DNA of 64,000 bases from Cranoglanis bouderius (taxonomy: Eukaryota; Chordata; Actinopteri; Siluriformes; Cranoglanididae), in the NCBI GenBank assembly GCA_023630585.1, contig CM042551.1:18231001-18295000 (forward strand), given 5' to 3'. The notes beneath the pieces were generated by a model, which saw only the letters and a list, made by a program, of their open reading frames with translations, was not told the DNA's origin and did no database searches. A program made the position numbers and the translations under genes. Shown here piece after piece: positions 11,586 through 23,150 of this stretch (positions within the stretch are counted from its first letter, which is position 1; each line of letters begins with the position of its first letter).

Positions 11586-12347
11586 TTATAAATAACCCTA
11601 TTGTTTTATTCCTTACTTATTTCATAGGTGTGGCAGTCAACACGGCAAAAATATCCCTGCTGAAAAAAACAATAGAAACCCTTATAGAATTTGTAATGGT
11701 TGCAATGGTTATAATGGGAATTGTATTGGTTTTAATGGAAACTCTAATGGTACCTGTGGGTCTCTGATGGTAATTTGTTGCCTTCTACTGGTAGCATGTT
11801 ATGTCTAGTGGATACCATTAAGGACCAATAATAGTAAAGGTAATGGTTTTAATGGTTAGCTGGTTGTTTGTAATGGTATTTGTAGTGGAGACCATTAGAA
11901 TTTCTGTGATGGTTTCTATTGTTTCTTGTTTTTGTTTTTCCGGCAGGGATAAACAAATTCCCCCAAGATGAATTAAATCCAGTATTGGTGTGATACTGGT
12001 GAAGAATTAGACTTTGTTTGTTATAATTATATATTTATTAAAACCCCACTGATCAGAGTTTCCCACCTTCCAGCTGAAACTCTGTATGACTATAACATTG
12101 CCTTTTACGTTAAAGGGGTGGAGTTGAGAAGGTGTATCGCCTGAGGGTGGAGCTAATTCCTAGGCTGGAAAAAAGCAGAATCCATCCAGGTCCCTTGCAT
12201 ACTGTAGCGTTATTAAAACTGCTAGATTTTCTATTATGTCTTTTGAAATTACATGATTATTACAGGTCTAGAAACAATGTTACTCACTGCAACTTTAAAA
12301 CCAGGACTTACCTTTACTGCTTTGCTTGGCTTTAAATGAGTCGTCAT
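10798..12347 (-). CDS. mafk: Small Maf bZIP transcription factor MafK
   Basis: CDS = complement(join(10798-11232, 12312-12347)), 156 residues, the same length as human MAFK. The first coding exon gives MTTHLKPSKAVK; the second starts VKKEAGENAPALSDDELVAM. In order: a VKKE sumoylation-type motif (K14), the extended homology region (about 24-50), the Maf basic region RLKQRRRTLKNRGYAASCRI (51-70; N61, Y64, A66, C68 and R69 contact DNA in Maf proteins) and a leucine zipper with L79, L86, L93, M100, L107 and L114. There is no acidic activation domain, so this is a small Maf: a homodimer represses, and heterodimers with NF-E2 p45, Nrf or Bach bind MARE/ARE sites. MafG and MafF are close relatives; the ints1/tmem184a neighbours and the ATTSVITIVKS tail favour MafK. 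Confidence 0.93.
11385..11560 (+). repeat. Dispersed repeat, copy 1 of 2
   Basis: It shares CTGATTGGTCAG, GTTGATT(C/A)ATTTTCTA(G/A)AACAGCA, TTCTAAT(A/T)CGTT and GAGTCTCCAGTGTCA blocks in the same order with 18090-18425. This is a widespread fish repeat type. The poly(ATT) run follows it directly. Confidence 0.6.
11690..11920 (+). repeat. Degenerate TAATGGT tandem array
   Basis: The core (T/A)ATGG(T/A) recurs about fifteen times at irregular 9-20-bp spacing (for example TTGTAATGGTTGCAATGG, TTTTAATGG, TCTAATGGTACC, GTGATGGTTTC). It looks like a decayed minisatellite. No function is evident. Confidence 0.5.
12312..12347 (-). CDS. mafk: mafk start-codon exon (coding part)
   Basis: Too short to show as an open frame. 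On the minus strand the acceptor CTCTCCACAG (ending at 12359) is followed by an 11-nt leader, then ATG at 12347-12345 and 12 codons MTTHLKPSKAVK, ending AAG|GTAAGT. The peptide matches the small-Maf N terminus (MTTNPKPNKALK in human MAFK). Phase 0 fits the downstream exon. The exon spans 12312-12358. Confidence 0.9.
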
Positions 12348-12510
12348 ACCCTGAAAGTCTGTGGAGAGAATGACAGACGGTATGAAAGGAGGGAAAAATG
12401 AATAATACCATTTGGAACATAACTGTTGATGGGCGTTCGCTTTATCCGAAACTGCTCACTCATTCACTATTATAGAGCGCTATACAGGGCAAGACATCAC
12501 TAGTGAGCGT

Positions 12511-12702
12511 AGAGCAGTGATCACCACCCTGTTCCTGGAGATCTACCTTCCTGAAGACTTTAGCCCCAACCATACTCGTGCCCAACTGAATCGAATCATT
12601 GCCTTAAGAAGTTCTTGATCAACTAAAACAGGTGTGTTAGATTTTGGTTGGAGATGAAACCTGCAGGAAGGTAAAGTAGATCTCAAGGAAGAAGGTTGGA
12701 GT
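12511..12702. mobile_element. Small inverted-repeat MITE
   Basis: The left part CCTGGAGATCTACCTTCCTG (12533-12552) is mirrored on the right by CAGGAAGGTAAAGTAGATCT (12663-12682), giving inverted ends around a ~110-bp centre. This is a common fish MITE type. It is non-coding. Confidence 0.6.
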
Positions 12703-12951
12703 ATAATGTGACTTGACATCATATAAACAATTTGAATGTTAGGAATTGTCTGGCAAGTACAGAACAAGATTCTGTGAATTAAATGTACCACTATGTACCT
12801 CCTGTAGGAAGCATTCAATATTAAACATATTTTGATTTACTTTTATGGTACAAAGTCGGCTGCTCTGGTAAATCTCCAGGTGCGTGGAATAAACAGCTAT
12901 GGAGTGTGGTATATAATGTGGAAGTAGTGTGCATTAGCTGTACGCTGGATT

Positions 12952-13350
12952 TATTTATTTATTGTTCTTTCATTGCTATGTTGGCATCAATGGCTATTTT
13001 CATGGCAAGATCAAGGTAGATTAAGACAGGACATTCAGTAAAAATCCTACAGTATTACAACAAAAAAAATCTTACAACATCAACAACAAAAGCTATAGAA
13101 GGTCCTTCACGTTAATATTTGATAAAAAATTCGAAACAAAAATTCCCCTGGTGAGACTTTTTGGAGGCCTTCCCGATAAGTATTTTCTGCATAGAAGCGT
13201 TGTCTTGTATTCTTAAGAACAGGACAGTACAGGAAAATAGGCTTAACAGTCACTTTTATCTTACAGAAATCACATGGTGGTGGTTCTTCATCATTCAGTA
13301 GGAACGCACATGTAAGTCTTGAATGCCCAGTACGACATCTTGTGTATAGT
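12952..13350 (-). mobile_element. 3' fragment of a non-LTR retrotransposon (LINE)
   Basis: Read on the minus strand it encodes a degenerate end of a LINE ORF2: RTGHSRLTCAFLLNDEEPPP, CDFCKIKVTVKPIFLYCPVL and KVSPGEFLFRIF, with the Cys/His-containing 'RxGHxxLT...C..C....E(K)..L..CP' pattern of I/Jockey-type elements. It ends in an (AATA)n tail (12951-12963). The 5' part is missing. Confidence 0.65.
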
Positions 13351-14738
13351 GTCTGGATTCAAAAGGGGAAAATGAATGAAGTGTGTTTTAGTTATAACAG
13401 GGTTGTGTGCTGGATTTAAGGTGCACTATACAGGGAATATTGTTTGCCCAGTGAGAATTTGGACAAGACTACAAGGCCTTCGTAAACACCAACTGGTGCA
13501 CCCCACAACACCTCAGCACGTGAAGGGTTGATAATTAACTTAGGAGTCAAGCGCATTGAGCAAGCGTAGGAACATGGGTTGAGAGTGCTAGCCTGAAGTG
13601 CTTGCTTTGAGATAAACTGAGAACAAGAACAACATTTGCTCATTTTGGCCATCAGGGGTCAGCAATGCTCAACAAATCGAGTACCAGAAATGGGCAACGC
13701 TGTTTACGGGCTGAGGGAGCGTTCTCACAAGATAGCTTACTAGACCATTACAAGTGCAGGAATAGAAGCACGTCAACCCTCAACGTTGAGCTTTGTTTGC
13801 TCGGCGATCCGTGTCGGGCTCTATTCGGATGGCGTGAGGTTTTCTGTACAGCGTACAGAGTGAACAGTCTTGACATTGTGGTCGTACTTTCTCAAAATAA
13901 GTGAAACCGTACACAAAGGCAGGCCGTCTCCATTTTTGGAGTGTGTGAACCAGCACCAGAACGCACCGTAACGCTGGCTGCTATAGAGACTCCCTCTTAA
14001 TGAGAGTGTGTGTGCGCGTGTGTATGTGTGCTGGTCACATGACTAGGCCTATGATAAACAATGTTCATTCATAACCGTGCCAGAGGATGCTGAGCAACCT
14101 CTAATACATAACCTCGAACTCAGACAGCTCATAATTAGCCAAGTCACTTTCAGCAAAATCACGTTTATCATTTAACCTTTATTGGACGTACATACTTATT
14201 GTTCCACCTTGTAAGTGTACACTTACAGTTCATCTTTTTTTCCACGCACAATTTGCATGAGTCATCATATAGTCCTTAATCAGCGGTCACGGTTGGCTGG
14301 ATGTATTTGGTTGGCAAACTATTCTTAACCCAGGAGTGACATTGCTTGGGTTTTTAAACAGCTCAGCGGTGCTGTGTTTGATACACGTACACCAACACTA
14401 CACACACATACACACACACTTTCCACTAATAGATAGGCAGGGTCCTGGCAGAAGGGGGCTGACAAAATGTGCATAGCAACGAGTAACAGCTACAGTCAGT
14501 AACGCAAAGGCCATTGGGTAGATGATTGGGGTGTCATATGTGTTCCATGGATCTTACATTCACAAATGTGTATATAAAAGTAAAAGTCATTTCACACACA
14601 GGTAAAGTGTCCTTCATAACAAGCTTGCTTCATATAAATAACTTTGAACATTCGTTAAACCTTTACAGCAATTAGAAAACAGTGTTGTCGTTTTTTTTTT
14701 TTTTTCCTTTGCAAGTCCCCGACCCCCACCCAAAGAAA

Positions 14739-15089
14739 AAGCAAAGAATGTGCAGGACCTGGAGGATTTTTCTGAAGAACAGTGGGCAGTTTAACTGCTC
14801 AGGACAAACAAGGGACTCGTGAACAACTATCACAAAACATAAAAACAGTCGTCGATCATCCAGGTAACGACACACAGTATTAAGAATCAAGCGTATGTAA
14901 ACTTTTGAACTGGTTCATTTGTATAAATTCAGTTATTATTGTGTCTTGTGGACTATATGTAAACATCTGTTATGTGAAATAGCTTATTCAGGGCCGCACT
15001 AAATAAAAAACTAAATGCATTTTTTATGATCTCTTTATTATTATTAACTTATTCTGCAAGGCGTATGTAAACTTATGACCTCAACTGTA
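14739..15089. mobile_element. Truncated copy of the 3322-4170 Tc1-type element
   Basis: From AAAAGCAAAGAATGTGCAGG to the CAACTG terminus followed by TA (15090-15091), it matches 3811-4170 with a few per cent difference, including the GTTTAACTGCTCAGGACAAA block. The left half and left terminal repeat are missing. It lies in mafk intron 1. Confidence 0.75.
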
Positions 15090-16388
15090 TAGTAACACAC
15101 ATACTGTACCTCCTCGCTACAATCTCTCTAACTTGTAACTTAGTTCCTCTGTATAGCATGAACTGAAAAGTCAAATGACAACTGAAAGTCCCTGATGAGC
15201 TTATTGTAATGCATAAACATTACCTCACCCTGAAAAACAGAACAACACATGTCACCAGACAATGGTCACGCAGGGGTTTTTTTTTCTTTTCAGGAAGCAT
15301 GTTGGGATATGCTTCTGCTAAGTCGTACACGCCATACTCTACACTTGTCTGTTTAAGAGATATACTGAACATTCCAGAAGGCACTGTGTCACTACGAATA
15401 GTTTCCCTTACACAGTCAGGGTTATATTTTTGTTTTTTTACACAATCTGCTTTATCAGGTTTAGGACAGGATTCTGTTACGCCGGGCTTTCCTGGCTCGC
15501 TTCATGCCCTTATTTAACTCACACGGTTATATTTAGCTCAGTGTGCTGACCGTAAAATTCTGCCAACAATGCGATTTAAGTGGAAATGTGATAAGTGATA
15601 CCTCATTAGTGAGGAAGGGCTCTTGGTGCAGACCAAAGACAGTAACATTCTCGTCCAGTGATTATCAAAGAAGAGCGATTTATTCCCCGGAGTTATTAAT
15701 TCTTTACTCCAAGGGAAAACATCTATTCCAGTCTGGTGTCATATGACTTCCTGCCTGGGAATGCATGTTATCTGCTTATGTCTTTGCTGCTTTCCTAGGG
15801 CCTGTTAACATCAAAACCCTTCAACTATATCGGACTGAAGTATGAAATGTTTTAAGAAATTAATGGCTAGGATTGATTTAAAATGGATAGAAACTGAGAT
15901 TTTCCTGTGCCACCAGTGATATTCCATTCCAGCACAGATGTTGGGGCTGTAATAGTAAGTTCTTAGTCACTCTTTGGTCGAGTTTGAGTAAAAACACACC
16001 TGCCACGCATTAACCGGCAGTCTAAATGGTTTGGCCATGACAGGATCAAACGCAGAGCCTGGGCATCCTCGGTCAGGTTCAGCACAGATAATGAACCGCA
16101 AAGTTGAAACAAAACTCCACATAAGAATACGCTCAAGTCCTGATTCATACCATCTGGACCTCTATAGTGTAGGTCCCCAAACGGGCCCCACCATGCGTTT
16201 TATTCAGATCAAAATAGCAATGCACAAAACTAATTATAGTAAGAAGCGTAAACTAAAAATGTAATTTTTAAAAAAAGACAACACTCGAAACCATATATAG
16301 CTAAACTTTGGGGAACACAACTGAGGTATGCACAAGAGATGACAACATGGCTTGCATTTTGGCTCTGCACTTGCAATCCAGAAATGAA

Positions 16389-16412
16389 CTCTCTCTCTCT
16401 CTCTTTTTTTTC

Positions 16413-16446
<34 letters not shown>
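16389..16446 (+). repeat. (CT)n microsatellite
   Basis: Interrupted CT repeat with a T run in the middle. It lies about 330 bp from a (GA)n tract of similar length on the same strand, so the two are complementary. Confidence 0.9.
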
Positions 16447-16663
16447 AACATGGAAAAAAACAACAAAGTCCCTAAGGGTTAAGTCCCAGAAATATTAGAC
16501 AAGTGATGCAAGGCTAGCAGAAATTAGAGAAGCTTACCTAGACAGTAAGCTTTCATAAGTGCTGTGTGAGAGAAGGGGTTCCTGCTTTTCTTTCCAGGGA
16601 AGACCATCAAATCAAGCTTTAACAGAAAAAAAAAAAAAACCTTTGAGTTCTTCCTTTCACCCA

Positions 16664-16664
<1 letters not shown>

Positions 16665-16698
<34 letters not shown>
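16665..16698 (+). repeat. (CA)n microsatellite
   Basis: Near-perfect CA repeat followed by TACATACATT, in mafk intron 1. Confidence 0.9.
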
Positions 16699-16701
<3 letters not shown>

Positions 16702-16775
16702 TACATTCATACAGAGTGAATTTCCTTCACATTCCTTCGCTGTCCACTTTTCCCAGTGCACAGGGAAGTGAGGGG

Positions 16776-16778
<3 letters not shown>

Positions 16779-16832
<54 letters not shown>
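16779..16832 (+). repeat. (GA)n microsatellite
   Basis: GA repeat with one AAAG interruption, complementary to the (CT)n tract at 16389-16446. Confidence 0.9.
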
Positions 16833-17595
16833 GGGCCCCACTTCACTTGCTCAATCCTGCTAAAAAGGAAAAGCCCTGGCATTCCAAGGCCGTGTTTTCA
16901 TCATCGCTCTCTCAGAACAACGGGCGCATTTTTTCCCCTCCACCCAACTCAGCACTGCCTTTGGCGACGTGCGTTCAACGGGCCGCCGAAACATTGGAGC
17001 TCTTATTCAGGCTATCGAGAGCCAGGCTAGGAAAACAGAAAAACATGTCACAGGGGAAGGGCCCTGGGAGGGAGGCCATAGAGAATGTGCAAAAGCAGGG
17101 ATAACGGGCTAACTTTTCTCACCATACAAGCACATGTACTGGGGAAGGGGCTCTATTTTCCACTTGGAAAGCTTTATACTGTAGTTACTTTTCGCACTTT
17201 CAGAAAAGCCTGTGTATTAGCTACTCTCAGTTATAAATAAATAACTAAATAAATAAATTCAATTTAAACTAATAATCCAAGTGAAAATATGAAAGTGAGA
17301 AGTCTCAGAAAGAAGTGCTTTGTGAAAAAAGATTCCAACTTCAGTAGACAGTTTGTGATTTGATTTGTGACGATTTGCTGAAAAGGACTGCACCGGTATA
17401 CTCGAGCCAAATCCGAACGGCTGTAAATCGTCTAAATGAAGACTTGGAGGATAAATCTACTCCTCAAGGCCTGCGATCTTGGCGGAGTTAATTAACCATC
17501 CTCTAATTACTTCCTTTACAAATTGTCTGAGTGTCTGAGTTACAAAGATTTACAAACCACAGATTTTAGGTGCGTGTTGTTATGTCTGTGTTGAT

Positions 17596-17630
<35 letters not shown>

Positions 17631-18089
17631 GCTTGTGCTCTTGGAGTTGGCGTACATTCTGGCTGAGCTTCAGGGTTCCAAACCTGCTGTCATTTGAAAT
17701 ACTTAGCAGGTTATAAATGTACTTTTTTTTTAATAGGGTTAGTGACTGAAATTTGGTAATGCTTCAAAAATGTTCAGCTTCTCAGACTGACAAAAAATAA
17801 AAATAAAAATAAATAAATAAATAAATCGGCCTTAAGCGTTAATTTGTTTTCCGTCCACTTTCCATTCAGAATGTACCTAATCTACAGTCATTCTGTTGCA
17901 CACTCACATCAGTGAGCCACTCAGTACTATGTAATCGAGTATTTCCTTAATAGTCTGGGTGATCAGATGTCATTATAAACAATAAAACACGAAATGGGCG
18001 CCAACATACAGTACACAGTGTTGATGCTAGTTTTATAAGAGATGCTCATGTGTTACAACCTATTTTTGCCGCAGCGATGTTATATATGT

Positions 18090-18425
18090 AACATTCTCAG
18101 TTCTGATTGGTCAGAAGGTGTTGATTAATTTTCTAAAACAGCATGGCTCTGACAGTAGTTCCTGCTCCAAGACAAATCGCAGGTATACAGTACGTTAATG
18201 CGCTCGTTCTAATTCGTTCTCATTGACAGGGACTTGTACGGCGGACACTTTGTTTATTATAATATTTTTTTAAAAACTCATTTAATATTGTGTTGTTATT
18301 TAACAAAGAGAAACGTCGGCGTTCATTTATTATTTATGGAAGGAGTCTCCAGTGTCAGAGGTTTGTAATAGAGGTAAAGCTGTTCCTTTACCTCATCAGG
18401 AGAGATCACATTGTGCTTTCTTGTA
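18090..18425 (+). repeat. Dispersed repeat, copy 2 of 2
   Basis: A longer copy of the family at 11385-11560, starting CAGTTCTGATTGGTCAGAAG and including GGAGTCTCCAGTGTCAGAGG near 18341-18361, then GTAAAGCTGTTCCTTTACCT. No protein is readable. Confidence 0.6.
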
Positions 18426-19689
18426 AAATGTATTTTTATATAATTAACTTCAAACCAAGATGAAAATCAGGGAGACGTTTCTAGGCAAAGAAACGATTGC
18501 CTATATCTGCTATAACGTAAATGATAACAGGATGTTCCATGATATTAAACGTAGCTATAAATGGTTAAAAAGTACAGCCATCTTTGAATAAAACATTCCA
18601 ATAACAGCATGTCCTGAAAAGTCATGAACGTACTCTGTATACAAAACCTTCTACCATTGAACGGTCTAAGAGGCTATGGCATCATCAGCAAGAGATTTCT
18701 GACCAATGACCATTAATTACATCACCGATAATTTAAGCAGTCGGGTAATTATGGTTATGGTTATGTAATTCCACACCTAGCATGCTGTACGAGCTGAGAA
18801 TCACTGCTCGACACGAGCCCAGAGTGCAGTTATGCAAATCTTCGGGCGGAAGTAGCCAAAACAGAACCAAAACTTTGTGAGGATCACAAGGGAAAGTTGG
18901 TCATCACCCTGAGTTCAAGCATGTAGGTTGTATCATGAGGATGTTAGTCACTGTACCAAAGCCCAGGAGGTGGTTACAGACAATAATATTATTGTGAAGA
19001 CATGTTTAACTTTTGTAATGTGTAGCCCTGGGTTTCACAACAAGGAAAATGTGCATCTCTGAGAAAAGTCCGCTGCCAAATCCTGAGCACTTTCCATTAA
19101 CCTCAGTCGATGACGTAAAGTTCTGCAAGCCGTGTCGTTACTTTTTTCTGGTGTGGCTGTTTTTGATACCAATAAAACAATCTGCATGGTTGTTTTATGT
19201 ATAAACCTCCAGCCAAGAGCAATAATATTTACTAAGTATTGCATGGTTGAGATTTTACTGTCGCAAAGGTCGTCTGTGGGGCCAGACAGTGATATGGTCG
19301 GGTGGTTGCCGTATTAGTGCTTTGAGAATTTGAGACTTGTCTCAGGCAAGCAAAGTCTCAGCCCAGCTACAGGATCCAGATTTGTAAGAAAATATGAAGC
19401 TGCCACGTTTCAGCATTGAGGTATCAGACCTGTAGTGGAAGGTGAGTTGGCTGTCTCACATATGAGCCCAAACAACACTGGTGTGTCCTTGCTGTTTGGT
19501 TTCCTGTCTCTCTACCTACTAGTCAGACTCAGCACTGAGCACATTCACTGCTCTCCGTTTTGTGGAGAGGAGTTGAAGGGAAATAGCTCCTCCCTGCTCC
19601 GTTTTTCACAAGGAGGCAAAAAAAGGCCTGTAGTGCAGCAGCGGCGGCGGTACAATCGGCAGGATCTTATGTAAAGGAAACGGAGCGCA

Positions 19690-20250
19690 TAGCCGAGCAG
19701 TGAGTCATGCTGTTTACTGGTAAGAGCTAGGACGAGCAGCAGGGAATCACACCCTCCCGAACTGACATTTCCTGGAAAATCCCACCGTTTCGCAGAGCGG
19801 AAGGAAAAGTACGGGGAAAAGGGCTGGCGTGACTGCCGGAACTTTCTGCGGATAAGGAGGAGAGGTGGATATCTAAGCAAGGCAAATTTTTTCCCCCCCA
19901 ACTTGGGTTGCAGGGATTCGAAGGAATGCAAAGTATGCACCAAACAAAGACAAGCCCATGGGTAACATGGAGAAAGTAACCGACACGGTCCCACAGAAAG
20001 AACATGTGCACGAGCTATGGTAATAACATACCCGGTGTACTCTACATTGGTGCAGGTGTGTACGGAAAACAGATCTGAACAAATCTCATACTCTCGTGCA
20101 TGTCTGTAGACGACAGCTAATGAGACAGGGAGGCTTCTTACAAGCATAAACACCGAATCACCCAAATGGGTTCTTAGTTCCAGACGGCTCACCCGCAGCC
20201 CAAAACCACAGTGTGGTGTGGTCACTCCTGTCAGATCCAGGAATTGGTGA
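19690..20250 (-). promoter_or_regulatory. mafk: Candidate regulatory block in mafk intron 1
   Basis: This transposon-free, GC-richer block holds an AP-1 core TGAGTCA at 19701-19707, a GCGGATAAGG GATA-type site at about 19850 and CGG repeats just upstream (19640-19650). A 226-codon frame is open on the mafk strand (19545-20225) but looks like chance. Mouse mafK is known to use two promoters, one GATA-controlled, so an alternative first exon here is possible. No conserved element can be proven from one sequence. Confidence 0.25.
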
Positions 20251-22561
20251 GAGTAGCAGGAAAAGGGCAGGGTAAAGTTGGCACATTATGGCTTAAACAC
20301 CCCCACAGGGCTCTCTCACTGGGGCCTAGAAGGAGCTACGACATGCCCTACACACACCAAGCAAAATCCAGCAGCACTAATAACTCCTGAATTACAAACT
20401 AACTGACTGCGTATGCTGAAATAATCAGATATTGGCCGATCATCTGCTTTCAGTCCTGTTCATCACCGGCTGCTAGGATTCAACATCAGTAAACGTGACC
20501 CCTTGGTCGTGGAGATGAAATTAGTCAGAATAGCTAAGGTTTGTATCATGATGACTGACTCAGGCTAATATTGCAGCTTCGGTCAAGAGTCCTTACTCAA
20601 GTAGAAAGGTTTAGGCAGTTTGGAGTTCCCCGTGTTGCAACCTTAGTGATTAATTCGGCAGCCACCTCAGTGTTGTTCACTTTCAATGTCTGCTTTGAAA
20701 AACCACAATGAGTACAGTAAGCATCCTGTTCTGTTCACCCAGGCATGCAGTTCTTACCACAAGAAGCCACACACAATCATATTTAGACAGTAAGTTTTTG
20801 CTGAGAAACATCAAAACTCCACACACACACAACTAACTAACCTCCAGCGAGATATGCGGCCCACCGCTGATGATCGAAACTACATGCTTGTAGGTTAGTG
20901 CTAACAACCCAGCCCACACTGATGATCAGCCCACGTGTGGATCTTATGATCGCGCCGAGTGTGCACTTCCTCTGGGATTCTAAAAGAGGCAGGCAGACGA
21001 CGCAATAGGTGTGGGAGGTCAACGCCACAGACACCTAAGCCGCTGTGAGTCAGAGTAAGCCACGGATGAGGTCACGCTGCTTGCGTACAGTGTGACATAA
21101 AGAGGCATGCTGAGGTGGGACTCCTCCAAGATTTTCCACATCACAAGGCAAAGGTCATTAATAAGCGCACACGCTACCAACCCTGAGCCATGCAATCAGC
21201 AGCAATATAGGATGTCTCCTTGTGCTATTTGGCACACCTTAAATCAAGACATTTCATCTAAGCGCTTAATCATTTCCAGCTCAGCAAATACAACCACAGC
21301 AAGGTTATAACCACAAGTGCATACTGGATGTGGAAGCCTTGAGTTTAACAGTTATCCCACTGCTCAAGCAACAAAAGGCCAGTCTCAACACTAACACAGA
21401 TAAAGAGAGCACTCCATCACACACATAAAATGGACACCCTGTTAAATTATTCCCCATAAATGGTAAAGCTTCGGTCCGATCATGCACAGTGCGCGTTCAT
21501 CCGAAATCAAGTGCGCCGCTTGCTTGCCTCGAGGGGCCCTTGAATGGCTTGGTGCCTCTGAATTGGGCTAATGGCGGCTCCTTTATCAGCCATTGTGGAA
21601 ATGAATCACATTATCCACTTATGACTCACTTTCCCTGCGAGGGCGTAGCTGTAGGCTACCACCAGTCAGAGAATGACCTATTGTCGAAATGTTTCTTCAA
21701 AGTGGACGGTTCAGGATCACTTGAAATGCTTTTCGTATCGACCTAATTAAATTAATATAATCGCTTATGAACAAGCTGAAGCGGGCATTTTTGGAAAACT
21801 GTTAGAAGAGTAAAAACCTTTCCATGTCTCGGGTGTCTTTTGTACCTTTTGAAATGTATCTTACTCCTGGAATTGTGGGTAAAGTGTACCTCTAAGGTGT
21901 AAATCTGGACTCTAGTGTAAAAGATTACACTAAAGTTCAAGACATGAGACAAGTGATGTCACAGTTTTGCACTCTTCTGAGTCTATGAAGGAAGCATATT
22001 AACAAATAGCAAGACTGCTTTACAAGTACATTCCCTGTCATGAGCTTAAAGGAGGTCGCGGGGTGGTGGTGCATGAAGCGGTGAAAATGTCCACGCCCAC
22101 GACCGCGTGGACTCACAAATGCGACGTGACGTAACGTCGCACGCATCTCATCCCCTTGAACTCCGCGTGCGCGCTGACTACGCGGAGAAAAATCACCCAA
22201 ATTCATCACAACCTATCAGATGTGCGTGGATCAGACGTGCAAGCTAGAGGTGTGGGGGTGGTAGGGTTCGGGGAGGGGGTATTTTACGTTAGAAAGACCC
22301 CCAAACCCTTTGAGTCTCGCGCCACTAGACCATTGCGCCCTTTGTGCTACGACTTTGAAGCGCAGACCACGTGTTCCCTCGCGCATAAGAAATATCACAA
22401 GTCAACAACACGCATAAAAGTTATTTTTTTTAAATGTAGTACGGCTCTTCAGTCTTTCCTTCGTTGCTTGCAATAAGAATGGGAATCTGTTAAGTACCTA
22501 AAGTTTACCAGGGAATCATGTTCTTTTAAGAACTTGTCATTTTTTATATTAAGAGGGAAAA

Positions 22562-22576
22562 CGCGCGCGCGCGCGC
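22562..22576. repeat. (CG)7 alternating tract
   Basis: CGCGCGCGCGCGCGC, about 350 bp inside mafk intron 1 from exon 1. It has strong Z-DNA-forming potential and lies in a CpG-rich promoter neighbourhood. Confidence 0.8.
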
Positions 22577-22927
22577 TCAATGTTTACAGCTTGTAGTTAC
22601 TAAGTAAGTCGGAAAATGCGCACGAGCTGCTGCTGCTGTTGTTGTTGTTATTGTTGTTATTTACAGTCTAGCTGTCATGTCTACCTAAGCTTTCACACGT
22701 GCCAAAATATTTTGCAAACTTTTTTAATAAATAAAAAGAATTATATATGAAACTTCCAAACACTTAGGTTACTGAGTAAAAATATCTAACACATTAAATC
22801 CGATTTCTGAACAGGTCTGATTCAGTTCTACTCCACTCTCAGATCCATCATCAGGAGAACATGAGAGATATCGTCAGGAATTTCAAAACATCTCCCCCCC
22901 CACCACCTCAGCACCACTTCAGCTTAC

Positions 22928-23150
22928 CTTGTGGACGCGGAATTTCCGCCGGGATATTTCGCGCGAGCCTGGGAAGCTGTATCCTGACAGTAGCCTTGAA
23001 TAGTCAGCGGGCTCCTCGTCGCACTTGTTGGGATGCGCGTCCCGCCGTCGAGCCCGAGCGTGAACTAAGTCAGCCAGCCACGAAAACAACAACAATGTAT
23101 CGACATTCCACTCTGTGCTTCCGCAAGCACGCGCGTCACCGGCTCCTCGT
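22928..23150 (-). other. mafk: mafk non-coding exon 1
   Basis: A minus-strand donor CACAAG|GTAAGC ends the exon at 22928. The sequence to about 23150 is GC- and CpG-rich, unlike its flanks, and the next mafk exon begins with a short leader before ATG, so a 5' UTR exon is required upstream. It contains an E2F-like TTTCGCGCG at 22957-22965. The transcription start is not determined. Confidence 0.6.

Larger units (their letters stand above)
11233..12311 (-). other. mafk: mafk intron 2
   Basis: GT-AG intron of 1,079 nt between the start-codon exon (donor AAG|GTAAGT) and the bZIP exon. It holds a dispersed repeat at 11385-11560, a (TAT)n run at 11558-11585 and a degenerate TAATGGT-rich stretch at 11690-11920. 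Confidence 0.85.
12359..22927 (-). other. mafk: mafk intron 1
   Basis: 10.6-kb intron between non-coding exon 1 and the start-codon exon. It holds a small inverted-repeat MITE (12511-12702), a LINE 3' end (12952-13350), a truncated Tc1 element (14739-15089), CT, CA and GA microsatellites (16389-16832), a dispersed repeat (18090-18425) and a transposon-poor block at 19.4-21.1 kb that may hold regulatory DNA. No other gene was recognised. Confidence 0.75.

Noticed and set aside
19545..20225. 226-codon minus-strand open frame as a protein gene
   Set aside because: No recognisable domain, no splice context, Cys/Leu/Arg/Ser-rich composition as in chance frames; kept only as a possible regulatory block.
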